A stretch of 64,000 nucleotides of DNA from Cheiracanthium punctorium. Lineage: Eukaryota > Arthropoda > Arachnida > Araneae > Cheiracanthiidae. The translations under genes were made by a program, and so were the position numbers. Shown here piece by piece: positions 46,540 through 59,357 of the stretch; the stretch's first letter is position 1; the number at the start of each line of letters is the position of its first letter. The stretch spans positions 62,001 through 126,000 of the forward strand of contig JAWZYV010006255.1 of the NCBI GenBank assembly GCA_038373885.1, in the 5' to 3' direction. The notes beneath the pieces were generated by a model that saw only the letters and a program-made list of their open reading frames with translations, was not told the origin of the DNA and ran no database searches.

Positions 46540-46940
46540 AAGAGCAATAATAAGTCGGCTTGCTCGTTACTGCCATCTGTCGGGGCCGTCAGGAATTACC
46601 AAAGTGAGAAGCCTCCCGTGCGTCGCCCAATCTTCGAGTGGACTTCAAACGCAGTTGAGCTTTCGGCGAAGGGGAAAAATAATCTGACTGCGGTTGTTTC
46701 TCCGCTGATCCGTGTCCCCCGGATCGCAACTTCCTGACCTTATTTATTTTTATTTATTTAGAAAAGTTGTGATTTCTTTTTTTCTTTTCCCTTTCGATTG
46801 CCTGTGTATCGTCTCCATTCTTGGAAAAACCCACCGTGTACTGCTTTTTTGAAATTTACTTTTTAAATATTGTGCAAGTTTCCCAAACTTTATCGGAGCT
46901 TTTGGACTTCCCGTAGAAACTTCAATATTATAAGGAGGTA
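46540..46940 (+). promoter_or_regulatory. CpG-rich patch, candidate promoter / first exon
   Basis: About 46550-46740 is much richer in CpG than its surroundings (tcgttactgcc, tcggggccgtc, gtgcgtcgcc, ggatcgcaac). A possible splice donor AAGGAG|GTAGGA is at about 46937. Neither a start codon context nor a protein domain is visible; the 87-codon frame looks spurious. It could be an untranslated first exon of a gene to the right, or merely an old GC-rich repeat. Confidence 0.25.
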
Positions 46941-47214
46941 GGATTTTTAAAAATTAAATTATTGATTTTTCTACTCAGGAAGATTTTCGCATGCATACGT
47001 CCTCACCACATGCCTCTGAGTAGAGGTATTGGATATGTGCATAAATTATGTATGCTTGCAGGATCCCTAAAGTTTTATGCAGCTTAAAATGATGAGATAG
47101 TTTTTACTTAAAAGCTAATCTTCTTTTCAGAGTTTTTCGCATGCATATATATATATATATATATATTTTTTTTTTTCCATTTCTCTCTGAGTAGATATAT
47201 TATATATATATATG

Positions 47215-47383
47215 CATATAAGCTACAAACTTTTACGTTTTTTGTTTTTTTTCCCCCGAAGATTTTTCAGCACAATTTACATTTTATTCTACATTAGAAT
47301 TTTGGAATTCTTTTAGCAAGCGGTTTTAGCAGACAAAAAGTAGTAAAAATCTTCCGATAAAAGTGTAAAAGCTGGCAGGTATG
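47215..47383. mobile_element. palindromic MITE, CATAGCTGCCAAC family
   Basis: Left arm acaaacttttacg...gaagatttttcagcac, right arm gtagtaaaaatcttccgat...gtgtaaaagctggcaggtatg. About 169 bp. Confidence 0.7.
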
Positions 47384-48139
47384 TTATGGATATATATATG
47401 AATTATCTAAGCTACGGCATTGGATAAAGTTTCCCGGTACTTAAAATAATGTCAATTAAATCATCTTTCAGAGATTTCGAAAGCGTATACTTTTGTTAAT
47501 ATTTCTGAATATATTTATCAGATTTATGTATAAATTATTAGTATGTGCCATAGTATTAGTAAAGTATTTTGCGTATAAAAATATGAAAAGTTTTTTAATA
47601 AAGTTTTTGAATAATCCATCGGTAAATTTTCCAAATGCACATATAGCATAGCTGCCTATTTGTACGGTTGTCTCGGAAAATTAAGCACCACAATTTTTTA
47701 ACAGTATTTTATTTATTATAAATATGCTTTACGTTTAGAAACAGAGAGATAGGTAATTATTTAAGCTTCAAAAATGTGGTAAGAATTCTGGGTAAACTTA
47801 TTTTCGTGTACTTTGAGAATACTTTAGATGCATGTGCCGAATATTAGAATACCACGGAAGGTACTGAAAAAGTATTTTGCATCTCATAATTATAAGAAAA
47901 GTTTTAATGAGTTCAAATTTCTCTTAAGAGAGAGAGTTCCGAGAACACATTATTTCTACTAACTTTCGAACAGAATTATATGAATGTGCGAATCCTTAGT
48001 TTAGTACGGTATTGGTAGCACGATTTATAATATAAATATGGTTGTTTGAAAGTTTTTAAATGAAGTTTTCTGTGAATTACATTAAGCCGAATAAAATATA
48101 AGGTTTTGTACAAGAACAATTAAATTTACGATATGATAT

Positions 48140-48322
48140 AGTCGGACTTCATCATCCCGACACCCGGTTCTCACTTCCCCCTGGTTATCACAACAGTTCT
48201 TTAAAGTCCCGATTTTGAACTAATGACCAATTTTGTGCATGTGCAACTCCGGTTACCGCGACTCTCTGCTTATGATGACAACTTTTTTGGTCCCTCAAGT
48301 GTCGGGATAACGAGGTCCGACT
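48140..48322. mobile_element. ~183-bp MITE with AGTCGGACTTC ends
   Basis: Left AGTCGGACTTCATCATCCCG then ACAC; the right in complement is AGTCGGACCTCGTTATCCCG then ACAC. The end sequence resembles pogo-like Tc1/mariner MITEs. The TA duplication is not clean. Confidence 0.75.
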
Positions 48323-48490
48323 TCATTTATAAAATTGTTGGTACGGTAATAATGCATCTGATGCTTAAATATAGCAAGATAGGGTTGTTGATATAGTTTT
48401 GAATTACCTTTCAGCGAGGTTTTGCAACAGAAATTTTGCATATGCATGATTTAAATGCAATGTTTCCGTTTATGCATGGATGTTTAGCAC

Positions 48491-49115
48491 GCTAAATATT
48501 TAATTTCAACCCTTTTTTTTCCAGTTTTCTTCATTTTTGAATGTGTCATTCGAATGCAAAGTTTATACCTGTTTATAGTAAATAACGATAACATGATTAG
48601 TATTGATAAAGTTTTGTGTAAATTCAAATCAATTTTTACTAAGTTTATGTATACATAAATTTCTGTGAGATATACGAATATTGATTCCAGTGAATTTATT
48701 AATTTCCATATAGCAGCAAACTGTGATCAATTACTAAAAAACAGTATGCGATGCTTTCAATAAATATAACAAGGGAAATTTAATGTGATGAGACCAAAAT
48801 TTTGAACAGTTTCAAATAATTTTTTGGTGATGTTTTTAATACGAATTTTAATGAATTACTTTGCTTTTAAACAGCATTACTGTGTTTTTTTTTATGAATT
48901 AAGACTTACTAAATTTTTAATGTAGAGCGCAATTTAGGATAATAAACCAAACTTTACGAAATTCATATTTTGCTTTATCTCTCTTTCTTTCGAACTATTT
49001 TCATTTGTATGCGGAGATAAAATTTGTCTGCAAGAATTTCATCTTCCAGATTTTTTAAAACCACCCTTAAGTTTCTGTTTACACTTAATTAGCATGCTCA
49101 TATTAATTAAGTAGA
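48491..49115. other. gene-free stretch
   Basis: AT-rich, nothing recognised. Confidence 0.45.
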
Positions 49116-49119
49116 TCGT

Positions 49120-49290
49120 AGCTGTACCGAATCAGAGATTTTAATTAACCAGTTTTTGTAAACAGTAATTTTTAGCCCAGAAAAGCAGGGAGATTTTGGA
49201 ATTTAGTGAAAGACTACATTGCTTCATTAAAAAAGTTACATAAAAATATACTGTTTACAAAAAGTGGTTAATTATATGCCGCGAATCGTT
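49120..49290. mobile_element. palindromic MITE fragment
   Basis: attaaccagtttttgtaaacagta at the left pairs with tactgtttacaaaaagtggttaat at the right. The outermost CATAGCTGCC parts are lost. Confidence 0.55.
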
Positions 49291-50780
49291 CCAGTTATGG
49301 TAAATACATTTTTAATATGTAGGAGAATAATTGTGGCTTTAAATGCCAAATGAGACAGTTTTAGGATAAAGTATATTTTTACAGAATGTGCATGCATGAA
49401 TATAAGTTTCATTCTAGAATATCAGAATGCTAAACATATATAGGTATATGTATATGGATCTGTATATGCATGCATATATATATTCGAGGGAAGAAAACGG
49501 AGTTCCTATTCAGTGACTATACATTTTTAATTCTAATTTTAGTTTTTGAATATTCTATTTCAATATTAGAATAAGTTCCTGAAAAATAAACAAAATGTAT
49601 GTATTTAGCTGGACATACAGTAATTTTAGTAATATTTAATTGGCTATATTCGATAATTGGCTATTACTGAATAATTATAATTTTAATTTAATTAATGTAC
49701 CTTTATGTTAATTTAATTAATATACCTGTATGTTAATACTGTCAAATAATATTACACTACTGCTTCTGGCAACACTTTTATAATCTTAATTCTACTATTA
49801 CTAATTCGAATTCTTCACTTCTTGATTTTGGGAACCTTCTTACAACAAAATTTTCTGTCTCATGCAGTGTGATCTACATTATTCCTGTTGGGTATGTCTG
49901 TTTTGCAGTATTTTTCGATTATTTTGCTTTCAGATTAATTATGTATTTATTTGCTTGTTTTCCAATAGTAGGATGTGTGGAGAGAATATCTCTTTTGATA
50001 TGCCACACAACCGAAATCCTACTATTTTGTTGTCTTTAATTATAATCTTCTGGGTAAGGCCTTTGACAAATGTCCCAGAGGTTATAATTTCCATTCCATT
50101 CATTCTTGTATATTTGGTTTATTGTATTTCGAATTTCATACGGTTTGGCCCTCTGATTCTGTTGGTATACTTTTTTTTTCCTACTGGGTGCAGTAATATT
50201 CTTTGTGTTTTACTTATTAATTAAATACATATATTTATATATATAATGTAGAACAGAAAATTATGAATACACTTTCTTGTGAAAAATTGTTGAATTAAAG
50301 TAAATCTTTAATTAAAATTGTAGTTTCCAAGTGAAAAATTTAGTATTTAGATGAATTTGTAGACATTATTTCATCAGATAATATGTATTGTTGAAAAATA
50401 TGTTAGTGGAATCACAAGAGAGGGAATTTTTATAGCAAAGTTGAATTTCAGTTGAATTCATTGGAATTTTTGGTTCTTTAAATTGTGAAGAGAGATGAAA
50501 AAGAATATTTTCCCTTAAGAGAAGTTTTATCATAAAAAATCCGTTAAATGTAGACTTTAGAATTGTGCATACTTATCATAAGATTTATGAATACAGTAGA
50601 ATAATTAGTCATACATTAGCATGCACTTTGTTGTTAAATCTTGCGCTGGTGGAACGTGTTATCGGAAACCTGAAATTATTTAAGTCTTTAAATTCTCTGC
50701 ATTATGTTATGATACATTTGCCCAAAAAATAGCAAATTAATTTTAATGAGGGTTTTATCGCAAAGGGTCTGGTGTCTTGT
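49291..50780. other. gene-free stretch
   Basis: Contains a 25-bp tandem duplication (ttaatttaattaatgtacct..., 49683-49732) and an AT/TGCA-rich run near 49440-49485. The 120-codon frame at 49862 has no domain. Confidence 0.5.
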
Positions 50781-50787
50781 ATAAAAC

Positions 50788-51218
50788 CAACACCCCCTAC
50801 AAATAGAAAGCCTAACAACTGAAACTTTGACGTCATCATTAGGCCTTCAAGTGATGACGTCATCACAGTTTTACTTTCACAAAGTAAAACTATTTAAAAT
50901 TTCTGGTGAATGGTACAAACATTAGAAAATATCTTAAATAAAAAATTAAAATTAAAGTACCTTTCTCATAGACAATTATTCATTTCGATCTATTTCCTTA
51001 TTATATTATCTAATTAGTCGTGGTTAAAAACTGCCATTTGTCATAAAATTATATTTTTTATCTCAAATTATTAAAATATTGCTATTCATGAGTAATTTCA
51101 CCAGAAACTTTTTATACTTTTATTTTGTGAAGATAAAGCATTTAAACGTAGGCCTAATGATGACGTCAAAGCTTGGTGACGTAGGAGTTGTTAGGCTTTC
51201 TTTATCTAGGAGGTGTTG
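50788..51218. mobile_element. DNA transposon with 7-bp TSD, intact copy
   Basis: Starts CAACACCCCCTACAAATAG, ends CTAGGAGGTGTTG. Perfect 7-bp TSD ATAAAAC (50781-50787 and 51219-51225). Subterminal inverted blocks: aaagcctaacaact / agttgttaggcttt and tttgacgtcatcattagg / cctaatgatgacgtcaaa. 431 bp, non-coding. Confidence 0.95.
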
Positions 51219-51225
51219 ATAAAAC

Positions 51226-52281
51226 TCGGTAACAAGAAACTATTGTACATCCCAGCCTATAAAAAATAATCCATTTATTCACTCACTAGAACCAGGAGGG
51301 TTTATTAAAATTCATATAATGCTTAGAATTTAGTAAGAGGCTATTAGATTTATAATTTTTGAACAGCAAAACACATAATTGTGGACTCCGACGGCACCAT
51401 TGGAAAATTACTCACCATTAATTGTTATCTGGTAACTCGAGTGCGTATTAAACTTCCAACCTTTATAAAGTTTTAAATTATTTCTGATTGAGAATTGTGG
51501 TGGGTAATCTTAAGACAAAAGCGTAAAAGTCGGCAGCTATTAAAGCATAATCAGTTTTTAAACCCGTTTCGAATATCACGTGAAAGAAATCTCGTTGAGA
51601 ATTTACGGAATCTCTGTAATATTCGTTGCGCTGATTTGTTACATTCAATGCTTTTTGATAATTCATAGTTAAATATTGTTGTTTTTGTTGCGATTATATC
51701 ACTGTTGATGCAATAATATTGTTAGATAATCGGCTTTATGTTTTTCTAAGAATAAAATAATATTGAACTTGCATTTTTTTTAGAGTTTTCATGATTTCTT
51801 AGAACCAATCCAGTTATCTTTCCCAAAGATTCTTTTCAACCATTTGCTCTACTGAGATTTAAAACTGTACACTGATACAAAGTTTATATTTGCAACATAC
51901 CCGCATTTTTCGGTAACTGAAACACTTACATCGTAATTCTTTTTTTATCTTAAAGTTTGAAAGTGGTGTGCGGAGCTGATGTTCTGTTAAATATTATAGT
52001 TGATCTGATCCAAATCTACTTTTTATTCCATTTAAGCTGTTATTAGCTCTCTAGCGAGAGGAGAACATATACTATAGAAGAACAACTTGATTAACTGCTC
52101 AATGCTGAAAAAGTGCAGTCGCTGCCGTCGCTCGATGTACTAACTACCAGCACTACGGTAGCCAACGAATCACCAATGACATGTAGCAGAGCTAGCTGTG
52201 CCACAGATGTTCTTTGACTATGCTGGGCTCCATTGGAGATTCGTTCGACCGCCGTGGTGGTGGTAGTTAAATCGAACGATG
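51226..52281. other. gene-free stretch with one odd minus-strand frame
   Basis: Right half of a palindromic MITE at about 51445-51540. At 52091-52285 a 64-codon minus-strand frame has an unusually balanced composition and the run LLHVIGDSLATVVLVV, faintly like cation-diffusion transporters. No splice sites or homologous flanks support it. Confidence 0.3.
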
Positions 52282-52289
52282 ACAACGAC

Positions 52290-52468
52290 CAGGGCGTAGC
52301 CAGGAGGGGGGATATCGGGATATATCCCCCCTCGAAATTTTTGGATTAGTGATGAAATTCCGTCAATTTATACACATATAAGTTCATATCCCCCCCCAAA
52401 AAAAATTTTTTCCAGGCGCATATCCCCCCCCCCCCCCAACCCGAAAAATTTTCTTAGCTACGCGCCTG
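52290..52468. mobile_element. hAT MITE subfamily B, copy 2
   Basis: CAGGGCGTAGCCAGGAGG...CTTAGCTACGCGCCTG; perfect 8-bp TSD ACAACGAC (52282-52289 and 52469-52476). About 36 bp longer than 23069-23211 because its right end is partly duplicated (ccaggcgcatatcccc). Confidence 0.95.
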
Positions 52469-52476
52469 ACAACGAC

Positions 52477-53841
52477 TGCACTTATTTTCAGAGTCGGGGC
52501 CATTGGAGCAGTCTTCCACTCCGCTTGTATACACTGTCTGCTTTATACGTTTTTAAAACTGAACGAATTTTGATTGAAATGAATTACTAGTAAACTTTTC
52601 AAGTAAAGAGGCAAGTTCACACTTAAAACAGATTCCTGGCACCTTTCGAACACTGGGTTTTAATTCAGTAGTCAGGGTCATTCTGAAGATGAATGTTTAA
52701 CTGCAGAAGTTACATCGCATTTTACTCAACTCTATGTACTAAGAATGCATTCTCTAAACATAGAAAGTCATGAGTCGCTGAATGAGGATGACATCCTGAA
52801 TGCGTCTTAATAATACCTGCGCAGTAGAGCGTTTTTACGTGGTGTTACACCTGCGTGACCTGAATGTCAACCGACTGCGCAGGTACTTATGTTATATTTT
52901 GGTTGTATTAAATCCAGAGGAACAGTGTGAAAATTAACAGCTGAACTTGTCTTTAAACACTTGAGTTATACAAGACCACTGGAGAATGAAATTCGGAAAA
53001 ATTTGCTCAATCCATTGCATTAGCCCGGCAACTTGAATCTAATATCGGTTTTTTGATGCTATACGAAATAGGGTTTCTCCTATTTAAATATGTTACGAGA
53101 GGTTTGTCCACGTTGTGAAAGTGCATTTATTTTTGCAGTTCTTATATTCGTCGAAATGTGCAAAAAATGTTACAAGTTCTTACTTTAGAAGGTCAAGCTA
53201 AACCACTCAGAGTTCGCATTTTAAAAGAGAATATTCAGTAGCATGTTAGATCTGCTGAGAAGCTGTGCTTTTCTAAGCGATATTTCGCTTACAAAATTTC
53301 ATTGTTTTAAGATGTGGAATACATGTGAATTTTCCTCGAGATTTTACGCTGAATTTTAGCCTGCAGAAATAGAGGATTTGAGACAGGTTCTGTGCTGTGA
53401 TCGACTGTTATAAAACGTGTTATTGCTTTTAGTTCCTGTGAATTGTGTGCAGCAGATTGTTCTTCAAATTTTTTCAATTAGAAGACCAATAAAATTTGTG
53501 TTTCTTTCTGTCATCTGGACTGTTTACTAGAACTTTCTATTAAACAGAGTTTTCTTCAACATTATATTTCACATTGTAGCTTCTTTTCCCATAACAAACA
53601 TGCATCCGGGTTATTTGGTTTTACATATATGCTCACTTCTAAAGCATCACCTTTGAGTTATGATTTCTTTTCGTTTTGTGCGGTGGGTCACTTTCATTAA
53701 ATTCTACGTCAGCATATTTTGATTAATCTTTATACTTTTCTTTCTCTTATTTTTTGGGAACCTGTGTAAACTAACGTTTGATGCAACCGGGTTAGCATGC
53801 AGATGTGCCTTTTCTCACATCCTCGACGCGAGTTGACTAGT
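52477..53841. other. gene-free stretch
   Basis: No domain-bearing frame, RNA gene or paired ends seen. Confidence 0.45.
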
Positions 53842-53960
53842 AAATGCATCCTTTATAAGCAACATTAAACTCCAAAACAGCTTCAGCATTGACTGAGAGA
53901 AAATGCATCCTTTAAAGCAACATTAAACTCCGAGGCAGCTTCATCATTGACTGAGAGAAA
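53842..53960. repeat. ~59-bp tandem duplication
   Basis: aaatgcatccttta.aagcaacattaaactcc..agcttca.cattgactgagag occurs twice (53842 and 53901 starts), with a third aaatgcatt beginning. Confidence 0.9.
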
Positions 53961-54494
53961 ATGCATTTCGAAATTTAGCGATGAAGATCTAGTGCATAAA
54001 TTTAGAAATTCTGTGTGCTTGTTCGTTTGTCCTTTATACAAATCCGCACTATTGGAGCGATAGGTTTGGTATTTACCACAAAGCACAATATAGAGCTATA
54101 TTATAACGACTTGGATGATTATGAAAATTTACCGTTCTCGATTTTTAGCGGTTATTCGCAACTTTCAATTTGTGCCGCACAATGAGACCAATCGCTTTGA
54201 TATTTTACGCAGACGTACAGAATATATATAGATCTATGTATATAAGAAAATTATTTCTTATATGCATTTCTAATATAAAATTATTTCTTATATACATCTT
54301 TAAAAATCTAAAAATTCTTCGATTCCTCGAATTTCATGAATGCTCAATTCCAGCTCCGAAGGAAAGTTTCTCCGACACCACTTAGACCAATTTCCTTGAA
54401 ATTTTGCGCATATACGGCGTAAAGGGAAGAGAAGAATATTTGATGTATTTTAAAAAAACATAAAAATCGAACTTTCCTTCCACTTTCACTGTTA

Positions 54495-54657
54495 TCAAAA
54501 CTACGAACCTTCCCTATTTCTTCCGGAGATTTCTCACCACTAATTTTTACTTAGCTTTTTATACTTGAAAGGATGCCAAAAATTTAATACAAAATAAAAC
54601 TGTTTAAAAATTGTGGTGAGAAATCTCTCGAAGCAATCGGGAAGGTTGGCTGTTATG
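54495..54657. mobile_element. palindromic MITE, CATAGCTGCCAAC family
   Basis: cgaaccttccc..ttccggagatttctcaccac at the left pairs with gtggtgagaaatctctcg..gggaaggttggc at the right; inner taaaataaaactgttt-like words are shared with other copies. Confidence 0.8.
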
Positions 54658-54779
54658 CTATTATCGACAATAAACGAAAATGTACAGCTGCCTTTGCAGA
54701 ATAGAAGCACCACTTTTCACTAATCTGTGGTACTTGTAAATAATTCAGAAGCTCTGATCTATTACTACAATATTTCTTA

Positions 54780-54985
54780 AGCTCTGGAATATGCATCAAT
54801 TGTAATTTTCTATAAATAGGTTACAATCATAAAAATTTCAACATAAGATTACCAGGCGAAATACACGAAAGATGAGATATAAAATGACATAGTCACTTTA
54901 TCATTTTAATATGGCAATAATGAAACTAAAAAATTAGGGGAGGGGTTCTGGGAGGTCTCCCCCTAACGAGGCTCGAACAGCCGAG
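54780..54985. repeat. dispersed repeat, inverted relative of 26690-26870
   Basis: ctataaataggttacaatc, ataaaaatttcaaca, accaggcgaaatacacgaaa, gagatataaaatgacatag and tatggcaataatgaaact occur in reverse complement at 26690-26870. Confidence 0.8.
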
Positions 54986-55268
54986 TTTTACAATTTTTAA
55001 CTTAACAATTTGGATCAACTATCACTGAGACAGTCTGGACCAACACTTTACTTATGAGGTAAAAATATGCAGAATTATCTTAGCTGCTTTAAAAACCGGA
55101 TAAGTCGCACACTGCCCTTTTTTTTAGCGATTTTTCATAAATTTCCAATTTTGAAAGTGCGTGGCTGACACAAATTAGCCGAACAGTTAAAATAATATAA
55201 AATCATTTACTGTTGTGTTAGGTGTTAAATGTAAAACTTCCTCGAACGAAAATACATATAGTATTAGT

Positions 55269-55443
55269 CAGTGGCGTAGCCAGAAATTTTTCCTGGGGGA
55301 GGGTTACGACTACTGCAACACACATATATCTATCTATACCTGAGTGTGATAAGGGAGTGAAGAAGATACATTTTGTATGGCAAAAAATTTCTCATAGGAA
55401 GGGGGGTGTGTGGCCCCGTATCACCCCCTTGGCTACACCACTG
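55269..55443. mobile_element. hAT MITE subfamily A
   Basis: CAGTGGCGTAGCCAGAAATT...CTTGGCTACACCACTG; perfect 8-bp TSD GTATTAGT (55261-55268 and 55444-55451). Confidence 0.95.
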
Positions 55444-55451
55444 GTATTAGT

Positions 55452-56589
55452 AAATAAAATCAGAATTTCAACATCTAGAAAATTCTTGCTTTTTAATGTT
55501 ATTTCACGTTCTCTTCCAATTCATTTCACTCAACAGATTTAATATTGTTCTGTGGATATTTATTATGAATTGCCATAGACACTTAGGAACTTATCGCATA
55601 ATGCAAAATATTCCATAAAATGTCACCTAAAATATGATTTTCAAGCAGGCAATGTTAGTGCAAAAAAAATGAAACAGCAGCTGGAAAGAGTGTCTTTTTT
55701 TCTCACCCGTCATTACTTGAAATTCGTAGGTTTTAAAATCGGTTTTTATTTTAGAGGCTTTAGACATTTTTTTTTTCTGAATAGTGTACCTTAAATCATT
55801 TTAAACCGGTCACACACAAGTACGTTAACTATAGAGCGCTGGGCTGGAATGATAATTAACAGCGAAAATCATTTGTTCAGCGTTATCGGCAGTGAACATT
55901 CGAATTAAAGTTAGAGCAGTTTATTGCATTCAAAAAAAAATTGCAGAAAGAGGAAAAATGAAAATTCAAACAATAGATTACGAGAATAATTGATTTATTG
56001 GCAGGCGATTAACTCGAGCGCGGAGCTACATTTGAGATAGATGTAGTTGTAACTTAATTCTGGTTGCTTCTTGCAGAACGATATTGCACATAAAGTGTTA
56101 AAACTTGATTTATTTTTTCTTCGTGGCTTCCTTTTCTACTCCATAGAGAATAACCCTAATTTTTTAAGACATTTAATATACCGGGAAAGAGCTGCTGCTC
56201 TACAGTGCTTGGAACTTTACACCGAACGTAAAAATGACGCGCCCCTTTTTATGCTCTGGATTAAATATTTCTCAGTTTTTTAGTTCGAAATGACACCCCT
56301 ATGTGATGCTTACCTTGTTTACCGTGTCAGGCCGCCCCTGATACCGGGTGTAGATGTTAAAGCGATTACCTTTTAAACCGTAAGAGATCAAAACACACTT
56401 TTAATTAGAAAAGTTCGTCAAATTAAGAGTAGCTTTCAGATATCTCAACTGTTTTACTAGGGTTGTATACATATTAAAATACGAAATTTAATTTTTATGC
56501 AGTCCCTCCTTTCCTATTACTTACATTTATAGAAATGTTGCTCATTATCTAGTAAAATTAATTTTAAAAATCCCATGTCTCTTAGTGAA
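55452..56589. other. gene-free stretch
   Basis: A 70-codon frame at 56071-56283 lacks recognisable domains. Otherwise nothing. Confidence 0.45.
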
Positions 56590-56800
56590 ATAGTTATGTC
56601 ACTGAAAATGGTAGACAGTCGAAGTGTGATGGTCCCGGATTCGGGTCCCATCGCGCGGCTGTCGATCTAACGGTCTAGAGTTTGGGTGGGTTTTCTCCAG
56701 ATATAACGTGAACACGCGTTAGAACCCCATAGAAACTTCTCCTACCAAGATCCCTCCCCCCATCCTTGGCAGATCGCCCTAGTGTAGCGTTGCCATGATC
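56590..56800 (+). repeat. tRNA-derived SINE copy
   Basis: B box region ggattcgggtccc at about 56637; body ctgtcgatctaacggtctag, ttttctccagatataacgtg, ttagaaccccatagaaactt, ttggcagatcgccctagtg. Ends in an acacaaacaaac tail. The head lacks part of the A box. Confidence 0.75.
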
Positions 56801-57933
56801 ACACAAACAAACTAAGTGAAATAGCTAGCGAGGAAATTAATTTTGAAAATGATGACTTAGACCACTTTGCCTACTGTGTTGGCGTCGGTTTTCAAGGGAA
56901 CAAAAATCCTTACTTTAAGGGACCAACTATGAGGTGATAAAAGTTAAACTATGATCCCATTGTTGTGAAAAGGCAATTCAACGCTTTCAAATGTGTGAAA
57001 TTAACAGGTACAATTTCACGTGAAATGGTCGGTACTGCTTTATGAAATTAGCGATATTTTAGCATTTTAGGGGCGTAGTCCGCTAATTATATCACGCTTC
57101 TAGAGAAGGAAAATTAAAGTGTAAATGAGAATGACAAAATAATGGTGTAGAATACTATAGTGTGGGTACTTTCACTAGAAACTGTCAAACTTGCGTTATC
57201 GGAAAATTAACGCCAAATAAGGATTTGAGGAGGCAACTGTGCCCATGGCGTAAATATTATCTTAAATTTACGTCATTTGAAAAGCAATTACAGTTTTCTC
57301 ACTTTTGAGACATTCCCTTAGTTCTTGGCGACAAATGCCAAAATTTTCAAATTGCGATATCTTGTAAAATATTCCATTCAGAGACATGAAATTTTTAAAA
57401 ATGTATCTCCTTAGACACAGGGCAACATTTTTCTAAACATAAAGAATAGAAGGATTGCATAAAATTAATTTAGTATTTTAATACGTATACAGCTCCTATA
57501 ATAAAAATATTGCCATTTCTTGAAGCAACTCATTATAAGATGAACTTTTTTAATTGAAATTGTGTTTCGATCACCTATGGTTTAAAAGATATAATCGCTC
57601 GAATATCTACTTTGAAATACCCGGTATATACACCCTTGCAGTTAATTTTCAAGACGTTCAACTATACCTGCGACAGTTACAACTGGCAACTATGAACTTC
57701 ATTTGAAACGTTTCACATCTTGTCCTTCAGTCACTTCGTACTTTTCGCTGCTTAAAAAAATAAATAAAAATGTATAAAAACGCCAGCAGCAAATAAGTAA
57801 TATTACTTTTAAAAAATCCCACACTGGTTTCAACAAAAAAGACTACCTTTTTTTGTTTATTCTTTTGTCATACATTGGCATATTAAACAATCAAAACTTA
57901 CATAAGTGCATCGTATTATTTGTGTAGTTCTTG
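56801..57933. other. gene-free stretch
   Basis: AT-rich; nothing recognised. Confidence 0.45.
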
Positions 57934-59008
<1,075 letters not shown>

Positions 59009-59014
59009 GGAATG

Positions 59015-59175
59015 CAGAGCTGCAAAGTCTCCGACCTTTTCGGGTGATTACCCACCACTAATTTTTACTTACAAATTTATGTTTACTATAAGTTCAAATA
59101 CTTAGTGTAAAATAAAACTGTCTGCAAATTGTGGTGAGAAATCTCTCGGAAAAAAACGGAGACTTGGCAGTTCTG
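59015..59175. mobile_element. palindromic MITE, CATAGCTGCCAAC family
   Basis: CAGAGCTGCAAAGTCTCCG...CGGAGACTTGGCAGTTCTG; flanks GGAATG and CGAATG match 5 of 6. 161 bp. Confidence 0.85.
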
Positions 59176-59196
59176 CGAATGGAAGTTTCAAAAGAT

Positions 59197-59357
59197 CATT
59201 ATTGCCAACTTTTACGCTTTTACCGGAACATTACTCACGACTATTTTTTGCCATCTGGTTAATTTAAAAATGAATCCCAATTTTTTAGTGAAAACAAAAT
59301 TATTTCAAGATTGTGGTGAATAATCCTTAGAAGAATGTGTAAAAGTAGGGAGTTACG
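59197..59357. mobile_element. palindromic MITE, CATAGCTGCCAAC family
   Basis: CATTATTGCCAACTTTTACG...GTGTAAAAGTAGGGAGTTACG; flanks AAAGAT and AAAAAT match 5 of 6. It lies only 21 bp from the previous copy but belongs to the TTTTACG subgroup. Confidence 0.75.

Larger units (their letters stand above)
46978..48490. repeat. degenerate tandem array
   Basis: Six loosely similar segments start near 47035, 47395, 47525, 47830, 47980 and 48340. Shared order: ataaattat, agtatg/ggtacgg tattggtaaag, ttttgc..ttaaaaatat, gaaaagttttt..aa, then (ttt)cagag.ttttcgcatgcat. Spacing varies because a palindromic MITE (47215) and another element (48140) are inserted. Confidence 0.45.
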
